DNA from: Marinobacter alexandrii
GTDB taxonomy: Bacteria > Bacteroidota > Bacteroidia > Cytophagales > Cyclobacteriaceae
Assembly: GCA_039984955.1 (NCBI GenBank)
Contig: JBDWTN010000005.1
Span: forward strand, 1-64,000
Reading direction: 5' to 3'
Length of the DNA stretch: 64,000 nt
The notes beneath the pieces were generated by a model that did not search any database, had not been told where the DNA came from, and saw only the letters and a list, made by a program, of their open reading frames with translations. Shown here in pieces: positions 14,126 through 24,626 of this stretch (position 1 is its first letter; each line of letters starts with the position of its first letter). A program made the position numbers and the translations under genes.

Positions 14126-17100
14126 TTAACTCAATGGAAAATTCATCTTGAAAACAGTACCTTTTCCTACTTCACTCTCTACTGTGATATTTCCTTCATT
14201 AACCTTCACGAAATCATAAACTAAATTCAAGCCTAATCCTGTGCCTTTTTCACCTTTCGTCCCTGGTCTTACTTTATCATCTCTTAGTTCGAAAATCTTA
14301 GCCATTTCATCTTTTTCTATTCCTACCCCTGTGTCTGAGACTGTGAGTACAAGTTCTTTTCTTTCAACCTCTGCAGAAAAATTCACACTCCCATTTTCAG
14401 TTGTGAATTTGATAGCATTACTAGATAAGTTTCTTAAAATGGTCATGAAACTATTCTTATCTAAATAGGCTTCTATGGATTCATCACATTGTACCTGCAA
14501 GGCGATAGACTTTGATTGAGCTTGAGGCATCATTAATGATATGTTCTCATCGAGGCATGCTTTTACATTGAGCAATGCAGGGTTGAAAGGCATAACCCCT
14601 TCCTCTTTTGAGGCCCAGCTTAATAAGTTATCAAGGAGAGAGACCACCTGATCGGTTGAATCCTTAACGTATCCAGATATTTTATCTAATTGCTTATCAT
14701 CTTTTACATCGTAGGTTTCAATTAAATGATATTTAATCAATTCATTTAAGCCCATTAAATTGGCTATTGGGCCTCTGAGATCATGCGAGATGATCGAAAA
14801 AAACTTTGTTTTTGTCTTATTAGCAACATCCAGCTTGTCGTGTTCTTTTCTAAGCTCCTCTTGGGTGGACTTTAAATCTTCTAATGATGTTTTTAATTCA
14901 GATGTTCTTTCCTCGATTCTATTTTCCAAATTTTCATATAAGTAGGCATTCTCCATTGACACGGCGATTTGCCCAGATAGTAATTCAAGAAAACGTACTC
15001 GATTTTCTGTGAAAACAGATTCCTGTAAATTATTCTCCAGGTAAAGAATTCCTTCCGGATTTCCTTTATTGAGCATTGGAAGGCATAAGACCGATTTTAG
15101 CTTGTTTTCCTTAACTGCAGGATCTGAAATGAATCTCGGGTCCTCAGAAATGTCATCCAAAACCAGGCTTTGATTCGTGTTTTGAATGTATTGCACCAAG
15201 CTTTCCGGAACTCTTTTATTTTCATGAAGAGGGATGATCTTATCATTGTCAGACTGAAATTCTCTATTAGTAAATTTTGAACTCCTGATGAACCACTGGT
15301 CTCCCATCTTAAGCAAGATGCAACCGGATTCCGCGCCCGCATTTTCCATGCTGATGCTTAAAAGGGTTTTCAATAATTGCTCCAATACCACTTCTCCTGA
15401 AATCGCTTGAGCAGCTTTCATTAAAGATTCCAGGTCTAGTGAAGAACTCTCTGTATAATTACCACTACTCTTTGATGTTTTAGTAGTAGCGATCGAACCC
15501 TCTTTTTCAAAACCTATCAAAATTTTAGGGAAACGTTTTTTCAAGTCCTGCATCTTGGCAATAGCACCCCATTCCTTATAGGTCTGATAGGCTTTGCGCA
15601 GGTAATTTTCCGCCATGAAATCTTGGCCAGTGGATAAGTAGTAAAACCCAGCTCTTTCTAATGAAAGGGCTTCCTCATTGAGAAACTCACCACTCTCCGC
15701 TCCCTTTATGGCCAGATCAAAATGCTTACGGGCCTTGTCATCGCTTCCTTTTAATGAAGCCATCTCCGCAAGGAGTAAATCCAATTTATGTTGGTGGCTA
15801 ACAGGGTTGAATTTCGCCCATTTTCTGAATTGTGCAATATTTTTCTTCGCCCGGCGAATCAATGAACTCCTTTTTTTACCACTCACCTCTCGTGCTACAG
15901 CCAAGCTTACTAAGCCTTCATAAAACCAGAAGATTGCCACATCATATTTTGCCAAAACCGCATCCAATAAAGGTCTTGTAAGCTTTGCATGCTCCAGCGC
16001 TTTATCATAGTCATGAAAAAGATAGTTAAGCATCAAATTGTTGATATGTATCAGGAACGTAGCAGCACGATCTTTCTCTGATTCATGAATAGGTGCCATC
16101 TCTACCTCATTGTAGGCTTCTCCTGATAGTACTGTTGGGTTTTTAGAACGATCAAGAAGATTGAGTGCAGCCTGTCGGTATATTTCGTTGTAATGGTAAT
16201 TAGTCTTCTGCTTGTATTTCAACATCTGCTCGCTAAATAGCCTCATTTCTTTTTCAGAATTAGCGAGCGGCTTGCCTCCCAGGTAGATGTGATTGCAATA
16301 AATATTGACATTAATACATGCATACTCGATGGCACCTGTTTCAAAACCTACTTTATAAGAATATAAGAAAGGTTCGAGCGATTGATGAACATGTTCACTC
16401 CAATGATTGATCAATGCATAGATAGGTGTGTAAATCTGCGATAGCCACCTCTTAGCTTCAAATCGTTCCAGTAAAGCCAACCCGATCTGACCAAAACGGT
16501 ACCCTCCACTCATATCTCCCAATACTCCGCACATGAGTAATCCGTAGGTTGCAAAACCGAAAGCTGATATCTCCGTCACGCCATATTTTAATGAAAGCCT
16601 GACCATCCGGAAAATGATGAAAGGCAGAATGGCCGGCCTGGCCCAATAAACAGGTGAAGCAATGTCATTGAGAATTCTAAGAGCAGCTGCTTTGTAGGGA
16701 TTGGTCATCTCTTTCGTTCCTAAGATGTGCTCATGCCTCTTTCCCATCAGCTTCACCTTGGTTCTGACCAAATCAACCATGACCAGTGGAAGAGGTCCTT
16801 TTTTAGGGAATTTCACTCCCAGTTGTTCCAGCACTTCCAGACCGGTATCAATAGCCTCCTGGAGTTTATTTTGGGCCTTCAAAGCATTGATCCGTATGGA
16901 ATAGGGCCGAACCCCATCCATGAGCTCTTTCCTGTTGTCCAATACAGCGTTCAATTTCTCTTCCATGGGCTCGAATTCTCCCATATTGTAGGCTGACTCG
17001 GCAGCTTCTGTGTAGAGCCCAAGGCTAAGCTCATATTGAGACTCCCAGTGATTAGATTTTAATAATCCAATACCCGTCTCAAAATACTTAAAGGATGGCT

Positions 17101-19351
17101 GAAAGGCGGAGGAATCTCTGGCTTTTAACCCTGCACGAAGATTCAAATCTGCAATCAATTCCTTTTCTTCGTCGAAATCAATCAACTCTAGTCCTTGATT
17201 CAGTTGATTAACAATCTCAAAAAGTTGGCTTTCCAGCTGTTCTGTAGATGCTTTTTTCCATAAAAGGGATCCAATTCTGTAGTGAAAAGCACTTTTATCT
17301 TTATCTGGTATTAATGAATAAACGGCCTGTTGTATCCGGTCATGAATGAAGCGAAATTCATGCTCTGTTGGCGTAATATATCCTTCTGCAAGTGCCGTTT
17401 GTAACGCTTCTATCGCAGGATCAATCTCTTCGTAGGAAATCTTTGAGTCAGCATTTTCACCACGACTTGCTTTAAGTGTCTCTACATCAAATTTGTTGCC
17501 GATACACGCGGCGACCTTTAAAAATTCCTGAGTTTCTTCTGGTAGAAAGACAATCTTTCCTGCTAGCAATTCGACTACATTATCCGTGATATTGTGGTCA
17601 TTGATCTGTTGTATGTCCCATTTCCACTTCCTTTCCTGTTGATCAAAATACAATAGTGATTCTTCTGCGAGTTTCTTAAGGAATTGAGTGACGAAAAATG
17701 CATTACCATGGGTCTTTTCAAAGACCAGGTCTGAAAGAGAAACGGTTGAATCAAGAGGAAGATCCGTAGCATCGGAAATCAGTTGTTGAACATTTGATTT
17801 TCTCAGATTCCCTATGTTTATTTCACTGATCTTCCCTCCTTTTTCGCGAATATCTTTCACCGTAATCATAAAAGGATGATCCGGACTCACCTCATTGTCA
17901 CGATAGGCACAAATACACATCAAATAGCTAAGTTCCTTGTTGGACATCAGTGCATTCAACAAAGACAAAGAAGCACTGTCTGCCCATTGTAAATCATCGA
18001 TGAAAAAAACGACGGGATGATCAGCAGTGGATATGGCCTTAATAAAGGAGCTGAACAAATAATTCAATCGGTTTTGCGATTCTAAACCGCCCAGCTTGGG
18101 GATGCTGGGTTGCGGTCCTATCAAAAGCTCTAGATTTGGGATCAGTTCTACCAGTACTTTGCCTTCGTCACCAACAGCATTTTTGATTTGCTGTCTTAGA
18201 GGTTCCAGGCGGGTTTTATTTTCTGTAAGTAATATGGAAACGAAACTGGTAAACGCCTGCACAAAAGCAAAGTATGGTTTCGATCGTTGAAACTGGTCAA
18301 ATTTACCCTCGATAAAGTAGCCCCTTTTAGTCGTGATTGGACGATGCGTCTCATGTACCAATACGGATTTACCCGTACCTGAGTATCCTCCCACTAGCAC
18401 CGTCTCTAACTCGCCCTCAGATACCCGACTAAAAGCATCCATTAAAAGGGTTAGTTCTTTTTCCCTTCCGTAGAGTTTCTGAGGTAGCTGAAAATCTCCT
18501 GAAAAATCATGCTGGCACAACTCAAAATCTTGAATACCTCCTGCCTCATTCCAGGTTTTCAAACACTGATCCAGATCCTTCATCAGCCCTCTAGCTGACT
18601 GGTAACGATCCTCTGCATTTTTAGCCACTAACTTGTCAACGATCAGCTGTAGCACTTCAGGAATATCTTCTCTATGGGATGAAATGGAAGGAGGCTGGCT
18701 GGCGATGTGTGCGTGTACCATTTCCATGGCATCTATGTATTGAAACGGCAATTTCCCCGTCAGCATTTCGTAAAAAGTAATGCCCAGAGAATACAGATCG
18801 GTACGGTAGTCAACCTTGCGATTCATTCTGCCGGTCTGCTCTGGAGAAATGTACATGAGTGAACCTTCCAACTTTTCCGGGTTCTCAAGGTTTTGTTCTT
18901 TAAGGTTCAGTTTTGTAGAAATACCAAAGTCAAGAAGATGCGCCTTTCCACTTTCTTCGTCAATAATGAGGTTGTGGCTATTGATATCTTTATGGATGAT
19001 TTTAGCGTCGTGTACCTCGGATAAGATTCTCGCTATTTCAATAGCATATTTGAGAAAATCAGGAATACTGAACACCTCTCCATCCACTCTTTCCCTGATG
19101 GTTTTGCCCGGAATATATTGCAGCACAATCGCGTGACGATTGTTCACCTTTCGTCGCTCAAAGCTTCGACGTACTCCTTCTATTGATAGCTTATGTGTGA
19201 GATCAAATTCGTTATAAAATTTATTGATAATCTCTGGAGAAGGGAACTCCTGATTAAGAATCTTCGTAATAACCCGGGTTTTCAGGCCTTTGTCATCTGT
19301 TAGAAAGACCTTAGAGCTTTTACTTTCGTACAGTAGTTCCTCTTTCATCAT
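14126..19351 (-). CDS. Hybrid Ser/Thr kinase - AAA ATPase - GAF - histidine kinase
   Basis: A 1741-residue cytoplasmic signalling protein. Domains: an N-terminal protein kinase (about 5-265) with HKDINSHN (120-127) as catalytic loop and DFG (141-143); an AAA/STAND-type ATPase with P-loop GGYSGTGKS (321-329) and Walker B VVFFIDDLQWAD; a long helical-repeat region (about 650-1290); a GAF sensor (about 1310-1470); a coiled coil; and a histidine kinase with H-box FFSIISHDLRGP (His1523), N-box and G-box KGTGLGLN. This order is known in 'trifunctional' kinases of cyanobacteria and Bacteroidota. It starts four bases after the catalase-related gene, so it is the third gene of the lipoxygenase operon. 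No receiver gene is adjacent; GAF or repeats may sense an oxylipin (inference). Confidence 0.85.
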   Translation of the reverse strand: MMKEELLYESKSSKVFLTDDKGLKTRVITKILNQEFPSPEIINKFYNEFDLTHKLSIEGVRRSFERRKVNNRHAIVLQYIPGKTIRERVDGEVFSIPDFLKYAIEIARILSEVHDAKIIHKDINSHNLIIDEESGKAHLLDFGISTKLNLKEQNLENPEKLEGSLMYISPEQTGRMNRKVDYRTDLYSLGITFYEMLTGKLPFQYIDAMEMVHAHIASQPPSISSHREDIPEVLQLIVDKLVAKNAEDRYQSARGLMKDLDQCLKTWNEAGGIQDFELCQHDFSGDFQLPQKLYGREKELTLLMDAFSRVSEGELETVLVGGYSGTGKSVLVHETHRPITTKRGYFIEGKFDQFQRSKPYFAFVQAFTSFVSILLTENKTRLEPLRQQIKNAVGDEGKVLVELIPNLELLIGPQPSIPKLGGLESQNRLNYLFSSFIKAISTADHPVVFFIDDLQWADSASLSLLNALMSNKELSYLMCICAYRDNEVSPDHPFMITVKDIREKGGKISEINIGNLRKSNVQQLISDATDLPLDSTVSLSDLVFEKTHGNAFFVTQFLKKLAEESLLYFDQQERKWKWDIQQINDHNITDNVVELLAGKIVFLPEETQEFLKVAACIGNKFDVETLKASRGENADSKISYEEIDPAIEALQTALAEGYITPTEHEFRFIHDRIQQAVYSLIPDKDKSAFHYRIGSLLWKKASTEQLESQLFEIVNQLNQGLELIDFDEEKELIADLNLRAGLKARDSSAFQPSFKYFETGIGLLKSNHWESQYELSLGLYTEAAESAYNMGEFEPMEEKLNAVLDNRKELMDGVRPYSIRINALKAQNKLQEAIDTGLEVLEQLGVKFPKKGPLPLVMVDLVRTKVKLMGKRHEHILGTKEMTNPYKAAALRILNDIASPVYWARPAILPFIIFRMVRLSLKYGVTEISAFGFATYGLLMCGVLGDMSGGYRFGQIGLALLERFEAKRWLSQIYTPIYALINHWSEHVHQSLEPFLYSYKVGFETGAIEYACINVNIYCNHIYLGGKPLANSEKEMRLFSEQMLKYKQKTNYHYNEIYRQAALNLLDRSKNPTVLSGEAYNEVEMAPIHESEKDRAATFLIHINNLMLNYLFHDYDKALEHAKLTRPLLDAVLAKYDVAIFWFYEGLVSLAVAREVSGKKRSSLIRRAKKNIAQFRKWAKFNPVSHQHKLDLLLAEMASLKGSDDKARKHFDLAIKGAESGEFLNEEALSLERAGFYYLSTGQDFMAENYLRKAYQTYKEWGAIAKMQDLKKRFPKILIGFEKEGSIATTKTSKSSGNYTESSSLDLESLMKAAQAISGEVVLEQLLKTLLSISMENAGAESGCILLKMGDQWFIRSSKFTNREFQSDNDKIIPLHENKRVPESLVQYIQNTNQSLVLDDISEDPRFISDPAVKENKLKSVLCLPMLNKGNPEGILYLENNLQESVFTENRVRFLELLSGQIAVSMENAYLYENLENRIEERTSELKTSLEDLKSTQEELRKEHDKLDVANKTKTKFFSIISHDLRGPIANLMGLNELIKYHLIETYDVKDDKQLDKISGYVKDSTDQVVSLLDNLLSWASKEEGVMPFNPALLNVKACLDENISLMMPQAQSKSIALQVQCDESIEAYLDKNSFMTILRNLSSNAIKFTTENGSVNFSAEVERKELVLTVSDTGVGIEKDEMAKIFELRDDKVRPGTKGEKGTGLGLNLVYDFVKVNEGNITVESEVGKGTVFKMNFPLS

Positions 19352-19355
19352 TTAG

Positions 19356-20471
19356 TTAACTGGAATTAGAATTCCGTACATCATTATCAGGAATCTCCGG
19401 AGGCATCCCAAATAGCTTTATAGCCCACACGCGCGCGTTTCTCGCCAAATCTGAGTGTCTACGCAGAAAATTTAATGAATTATAATCATAAATGGAATAT
19501 GATGGAATGATACCAAGACCTTTAGGCAGGTTCTTCATCGTAAAGATCATCCGGGTGCTTTCAGCCCAATCAAGGGGCTTATTCATAGTGATCTCTGCTA
19601 GATCCATCCAAGGATGAGATGCTTCATCCCATTTTTTGCAGCAGTTAAAAATTTCTGCATCATCGTCATCAGACGCTTCATGAAGCTGAACTTGAAGTTT
19701 ATATTTTATTGGGCCAGTCCTGAGCCTTTCCACATATTCTTCCTTAAGGTAATTTCTAACAAGTGTCTCTCCTGGCAAAATGCGCTGATTCTCCGTAGGA
19801 ATCATCATATCGTATGCATCCAATAGACCTGATTCAGGTACATCTTCAGCTGGAATCGTACGATACTTGATGTAGCGTAGTACATTGTCTTCGGCTTTAT
19901 ATAAAAAAGGTGTTTGCGTATGATATCTTAGGTTAGAAAATGAGGTTGGATCTCTTCTCATTCCTACATGCGCACCTTCAACCCCCGTTGGATATTTTCG
20001 ATAATAGTCCTCATACTGCATCCCAAATCGGGTCTTCTTGTATTTGGCAAACCGAAAGAAGCTTGCAATCGACCAGAAAAGGGCTGTTTCACCTGTATTC
20101 AACTCGATATCCATAGGGCTTTTTTTGGACGTATCTGCCATCTTTATGGACATACTTCTAACCACACGCATGGCATCATCCATAAAAGATGCGGCAGCAT
20201 GTCTTACCCGACATGGAAGCGTTTTTCCAGGCTCAAAAAACGGATGCAAAGGGAAGCCCGGGTTATCGACAAATCGTATGGACCCGACCGCAGCAATCCC
20301 ATTATTATGGGACATCTTTGTTCGCGCTAGGATGCTACCAAAGATGGTTAATGCCCATGTAAATGCCTTGGTGTAGATCCAAAGGAACATTATCCCAAAG
20401 AACCGATGAACGGAAGTACCAAGTGATTTGAAAATTGGTGTTCGGTTTGGTTTCATCTCTTCTAGCTTCAA
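19356..20471 (-). CDS. Catalase-related protein resembling allene oxide synthase
   Basis: A 371-residue protein. A hydrophobic helix (25-48) may tether it to membrane. Then RFVDNPGFPLHPFFEPGK, PCRVRHAA (distal His91) and DDAMRVVRSMSIKMAD follow the pattern of catalase-related allene oxide synthase and hydroperoxide lyase, heme enzymes that rearrange fatty-acid hydroperoxides made by lipoxygenase. In corals the two enzymes are fused; here the genes overlap by four bases (ATGA at 20468-20471), lipoxygenase first. Oddity: the C-terminal catalase signature R-x3-Y, which supplies the proximal heme tyrosine, is not seen; the equivalent stretch is FLRRHSDLARNAR (335-347). Either another residue ligates heme or activity is altered. 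Product unknown. Confidence 0.65.
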   Translation of the reverse strand: MKLEEMKPNRTPIFKSLGTSVHRFFGIMFLWIYTKAFTWALTIFGSILARTKMSHNNGIAAVGSIRFVDNPGFPLHPFFEPGKTLPCRVRHAAASFMDDAMRVVRSMSIKMADTSKKSPMDIELNTGETALFWSIASFFRFAKYKKTRFGMQYEDYYRKYPTGVEGAHVGMRRDPTSFSNLRYHTQTPFLYKAEDNVLRYIKYRTIPAEDVPESGLLDAYDMMIPTENQRILPGETLVRNYLKEEYVERLRTGPIKYKLQVQLHEASDDDDAEIFNCCKKWDEASHPWMDLAEITMNKPLDWAESTRMIFTMKNLPKGLGIIPSYSIYDYNSLNFLRRHSDLARNARVWAIKLFGMPPEIPDNDVRNSNSS

Positions 20472-22675
20472 ATATTGGTTCGGGATTGGATAATGTCTAT
20501 ATCTAAATCGAGATCGGCAAACGCTTGTCGCTGTTCTTCTAGCCTTTTTCTCAAATCAGGGGGAACATCCTTGTCTTCATCGGCAATGATAAATCCATAT
20601 CCGGTATGCGATAGCATATTACTCCACCACATCATTTGCGTTGAACGTGTAAGGTCTGGAGCTATAGAATAATCTGACTCTGGACCCATCACACCATCCG
20701 TTCCATCTCCGAACCGAACCCCCAGGCTACAGTAGAGTACTTCTCCAATATCATCGTACTGTTTCGAGTTGGACCAGGTATGTCCGAAAGTGGCCTGGTA
20801 AATCATATAAGTACATGCTTGTTTGAGCAGGTCTAGGTCTTCATCAGTCACTTCATGACCCTCGGATTTATCAGTAATTCTTGAAACGGCTTTCTTGATT
20901 CCGTCAACTTCTGGTCTATCGTCATTCAAATCCATCCTATGATCTTGGTTGTACCAGTCCGAGGCACCCCTACTTTTTAGCTTTCCTTTGCCATCAAGCA
21001 AAGCATTTTGCAGGTAATTGCAAAGGAAGAATGGCACACTATGATTAACTAAATCTTCGGAGAAGCAATAAACTTCAAACCAATGTTCCAAAATTTGTTT
21101 TCGGTTAGCAGGATCATTAATGAAGTTGGAGACAAAGTCATAGACAATATCCCAGAATAGATTAGAAGCTTTGGCATAGGTATGTGCTTCACTAATCGGT
21201 TGCATGGGTCGATAGCCTTTCCAATCCAAAGTCCCCATTGTATTATACACTACCTGATCTATTCCTTTTGGAGTAAGGGCACAGGCTGAGGTGATGTATC
21301 CATTACCTACTAAAATACGGTCAGCCGTATGGTTTACTAATACGACCGAGCGCAAGAAGGATTTAAGCAATCCAGAGATTGGATTCAGTCTTAAATTTCT
21401 AAAACATGCAATAGCGTACTGTTCTGAATTTATATGGGTTCCGGCGAAATGATGTGAGAGCTCAGCATTTAGACCTGCACTTACACGACAAATCCGTTTG
21501 GCTGCCAACCACTTTTCTCCATCAGCAGGAGTAAAAGTTCTCTTTTGCTTTTCATTCTTTTCTTCTGCTGTTAATGGGCCTGTAAGGGTAATCTTGACGG
21601 GCTTTGGTAGCCCATCTTCCTTGAGTTCAAACCACATGTCAACATCTGGAATAGCATAATAGTGATACCTCTTTTCATATGACCCCCAATGATGATGAAC
21701 CCAATAAAGATCAGGGTTCTTAGGGTCACGATCGAAATCACACGCATACATTCCATTCATCATTCGCTGGCCAAACCAGTCATCTCCCCTTGTACTTCCA
21801 GGCAGCTTTTTCTCCATGCAAACGGTTAAATTTTCTGGGTAATCGGCTACTATTTGCTGATATGTCAGTCCCTGGTTCATTCGAATCATCTTCAGGTGCT
21901 TGAGTTTGATCAGTTCAATTGGAACAAAGGTTTTTTCAATGGCTTCATTAAAACCAGGAGAATATTTATCTGGTGCATCTTTGTCATGATCCTTGATAAC
22001 GACCCTTGGTAAGGGCGTATCTTTCCGGTATTCCCAATAGAAAAGTTGAACCTGACGACAGCTATAGTCAATGCCAACCAAATCTCCCTTGCTTATCGGC
22101 ACACGTTTGAACTCGGTATATTCAGGCGAATGTTGACCATTTTTCGCAAAATGTTCATGGCCAGTTTGGTAGACAGTTAACCAAACCTTTGCGATGTAGA
22201 ACCTATGGACGTAAAACAAATCATAAGGAAGGCTGAATTTTCCTTCGCGATTCGACTTTCCCTGGCTAAGCTTTCTATAGCCTCCCCAGAAAGTTCTAGC
22301 CCATAGTTCCAGATGCATGTTGAAAATGGGAGAATCTGCATCAGCCACCCGACTACCAAACGTAAGATGGCCGGTCACCAAATGATCGGGATTGGGATCT
22401 CCATAGATTTTATTTCGACGAGGAAATATTCTATTGTGCACCTTCTTATAAAAGCGTAACCATCCGTTGTATAGCTCTACTAAAAATAGCCCGATCCGCT
22501 CAAGAAACCCTTGATGGGTACGTGATTTGTGTACCTCAATTCTATTAAGGTTTTTTAGACGTGGATGATGAAATTTGCGCTTTAGAGTATGAGAAAAATG
22601 TGTTTTTTCAAGACATCTTTGACATACTTTTTCTAAATCACCCTCAGATTCAGGTTGTGCTTTGATGGTTTTCAT
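20468..22675 (-). CDS. Lipoxygenase
   Basis: A 735-residue non-heme iron dioxygenase that adds O2 to polyunsaturated fatty acids. All five iron ligands can be placed: His409 and His414 (HFAGTH within ELSHHFAGTHINSEQ), His632 and Asn636 (GHTWSN, the usual H-x3-N), and the C-terminal Ile735 (SRTNI). Family landmarks WLAAKRICRVSAGLNAEL and DDWFGQRMMNGMY are also present. Length is between animal (about 660) and plant (about 850) enzymes. The N-terminal 100 residues, with a CQRC pair and many basic residues, are not an obvious PLAT domain. No signal peptide. First gene of an operon with the catalase-related gene and the large kinase. Bacteria rarely make the substrate, so host or diet lipids or own PUFA are possible. 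Confidence 0.88.
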   Translation of the reverse strand: MKTIKAQPESEGDLEKVCQRCLEKTHFSHTLKRKFHHPRLKNLNRIEVHKSRTHQGFLERIGLFLVELYNGWLRFYKKVHNRIFPRRNKIYGDPNPDHLVTGHLTFGSRVADADSPIFNMHLELWARTFWGGYRKLSQGKSNREGKFSLPYDLFYVHRFYIAKVWLTVYQTGHEHFAKNGQHSPEYTEFKRVPISKGDLVGIDYSCRQVQLFYWEYRKDTPLPRVVIKDHDKDAPDKYSPGFNEAIEKTFVPIELIKLKHLKMIRMNQGLTYQQIVADYPENLTVCMEKKLPGSTRGDDWFGQRMMNGMYACDFDRDPKNPDLYWVHHHWGSYEKRYHYYAIPDVDMWFELKEDGLPKPVKITLTGPLTAEEKNEKQKRTFTPADGEKWLAAKRICRVSAGLNAELSHHFAGTHINSEQYAIACFRNLRLNPISGLLKSFLRSVVLVNHTADRILVGNGYITSACALTPKGIDQVVYNTMGTLDWKGYRPMQPISEAHTYAKASNLFWDIVYDFVSNFINDPANRKQILEHWFEVYCFSEDLVNHSVPFFLCNYLQNALLDGKGKLKSRGASDWYNQDHRMDLNDDRPEVDGIKKAVSRITDKSEGHEVTDEDLDLLKQACTYMIYQATFGHTWSNSKQYDDIGEVLYCSLGVRFGDGTDGVMGPESDYSIAPDLTRSTQMMWWSNMLSHTGYGFIIADEDKDVPPDLRKRLEEQRQAFADLDLDIDIIQSRTNI

Positions 22676-22916
22676 TAGGTCTAGGTTGGGCAGTGAACTT
22701 TCCTAGGATATAGTCCAGAACCCTAAAGTGCAATGTTTTAATCTTGCCCTTAAAAGTAATGGAATTTAGGATTATGGAAAGTCATTGATTTATGGGCAGA
22801 ATTCTGAGAAATATAACATAAGAAACAAACTTTAGGACTTATCGATGGAGGTCGATAATAAAGCTGGACGTTCCCTCATCAATATGGCTATGCCCCAAAC
22901 CCAATTCTTCAAGCAT

Positions 22917-24464
22917 TCAGTCAGCTAATTGCTTTCTAAACAATGGACTTGATAGCAGTTTATATAAATATTTTACATTAAGATGCCAAGATGAAATTAT
23001 GTCTTCTGATTGCATTTTCAACTCGTTAAGCGATTCATTTGAATAGTAGCTGCCATTCAGAATCACCGCCTCTATTGATTGGGTATTACTTATATCTTTT
23101 AAAGGATTGGCAGTCAATAAAATGATATCTGCTAACATGTTTTCATCTACTGTTCCGAGATCAGTATAGCCTGAAAATTTTGATGGTATTATAGTTGCAC
23201 TCCGAAGTGCCTCTAACGGTGATAAACCACAATTCACCAACTCTTCTAACTCATCATGTAGAGAAATCCCAGGAAACGTATAGGAGTCAGTGAGGTCTGT
23301 ACCAGCCATGATGGGCACACCTTCCTTTTGAGCTACTCCAACCAGGTATTTTGAAAGTTCTAGAAGTCTTTTATTTATCCCATTTCCTTCATTGGACATA
23401 TTATAGCGAGAAGCATTATTCATATCCGGATTCCACCACAGTTTCTTTTGCATACGAGGTATAAACCTTACATGTTCATTGGCTAGAAAAATCGAATCAT
23501 CTGATAATGCACTACTTTTTAAAGTCTGGAGCGTAGGAACCCAATGAGCCTGATATTCTGCCATCAATCTCATTAATGTAATAGCTTTTAAGGTGTCAAA
23601 CTCGGCTATCATCTTAGGTTTATGCTGCCTGTATGTATTCACCGGATCAGGACTGCTTACAAGGTCTGATGCCAATGGATAACATTCGAAAAGAAATATC
23701 CTTGCATGTTCAAAGCTCCTTTGGCCATTAATAACCGCATCATGCAAGGGTACACCCAATGGCTTATGACCAGCTACATATATATCATATTCAGGTGCTA
23801 TCATTGCCAAATCTCTATATACCAATGGGTCAATTTCGGAATAGACCTTGATAAAATCAGAACCTTCTTTTCTATAGAACTTTAGTAATTCATGGACATC
23901 ACTTGTTCTTTCCATTTTAAAAAATTCAGGATAACCATCAGGGACAGAATTCTTGCCATTTATTTGATAGCTACTATGAAGTGGATACCTTGGACTAACA
24001 ATATTCCCCAGTTCCATTTGATTGTTCCAATACGTTCGATCAGACGTCCCTGCCCAGTAAGAATCATCTCTTCCTAGGTGACCTGACATATCTCGAATAG
24101 ATGTTACGCCATTGGCAATAAGAAGCGGATGATGAATCCATGGAGATAGTTTACTTGAGTGTGTATGCATGTCCCACAGCCCGGGGATTAAGTACTTACC
24201 CTTTCCATTAATAGTCAATTCTGCTGAAGCTATTGTAGCCATTCCCGAATCAATTTTGACAATTCGGTTATCTTTTATCCATACGCTTCTATCTGAAAGT
24301 ATTTTCCCAGAGTCTACATCGACGATATTAACCGATTGAATAAGGATCGACTTAGGTATAGAGGGTGGTTCAATATTTTCTAACGGCCACCAAATGCCAA
24401 TTAGAATAATTGCCAAAGCTGAAGCCATGCAGATAAGAAGTGATAAACCTATTTTTTTAATCAT
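22917..24464 (-). CDS. Secreted or membrane-anchored amidohydrolase
   Basis: A 515-residue metal-dependent hydrolase of the imidazolonepropionase/prolidase-like amidohydrolase group. An N-terminal hydrophobic segment (KIGLSLLICMASALAIILIG) anchors or exports it. Metal-site motifs in order: DMHTHS (first two His), FIKVYSE (candidate carboxylated Lys), VAGHKP, FEHAR and AGTDLTD (catalytic Asp). The C-terminal beta sandwich DIILLTANPLKDI with VILNG completes the fold. Substrate cannot be read from sequence; cyclic amides or dipeptides are usual. It is 240 bases upstream of the lipoxygenase start on the same strand, with no obvious terminator between. Confidence 0.8.
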   Translation of the reverse strand: MIKKIGLSLLICMASALAIILIGIWWPLENIEPPSIPKSILIQSVNIVDVDSGKILSDRSVWIKDNRIVKIDSGMATIASAELTINGKGKYLIPGLWDMHTHSSKLSPWIHHPLLIANGVTSIRDMSGHLGRDDSYWAGTSDRTYWNNQMELGNIVSPRYPLHSSYQINGKNSVPDGYPEFFKMERTSDVHELLKFYRKEGSDFIKVYSEIDPLVYRDLAMIAPEYDIYVAGHKPLGVPLHDAVINGQRSFEHARIFLFECYPLASDLVSSPDPVNTYRQHKPKMIAEFDTLKAITLMRLMAEYQAHWVPTLQTLKSSALSDDSIFLANEHVRFIPRMQKKLWWNPDMNNASRYNMSNEGNGINKRLLELSKYLVGVAQKEGVPIMAGTDLTDSYTFPGISLHDELEELVNCGLSPLEALRSATIIPSKFSGYTDLGTVDENMLADIILLTANPLKDISNTQSIEAVILNGSYYSNESLNELKMQSEDIISSWHLNVKYLYKLLSSPLFRKQLAD

Positions 24465-24626
24465 GTTATCAGTTTTCCATTCTCACAAAATCGACTGAAT
24501 GGCACTCTACAAGTTGGTCTTTGAATCGATAATCGTCAACAAGAAGTTCTAAAGATTTTACTTCCATTTTGAGGTTAAAACCCTCAAATTATTGATTCTG
24601 TTTCTGAATCTGCAAAGTACGATAAA

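Noticed and set aside
19356-20471. Interpretation as a true catalase
   Set aside because: Length and the NPGFPLHPFFEPGK / RVRHAA / DDAM pattern follow the allene-oxide-synthase-like branch, and the catalase tyrosine signature is absent.
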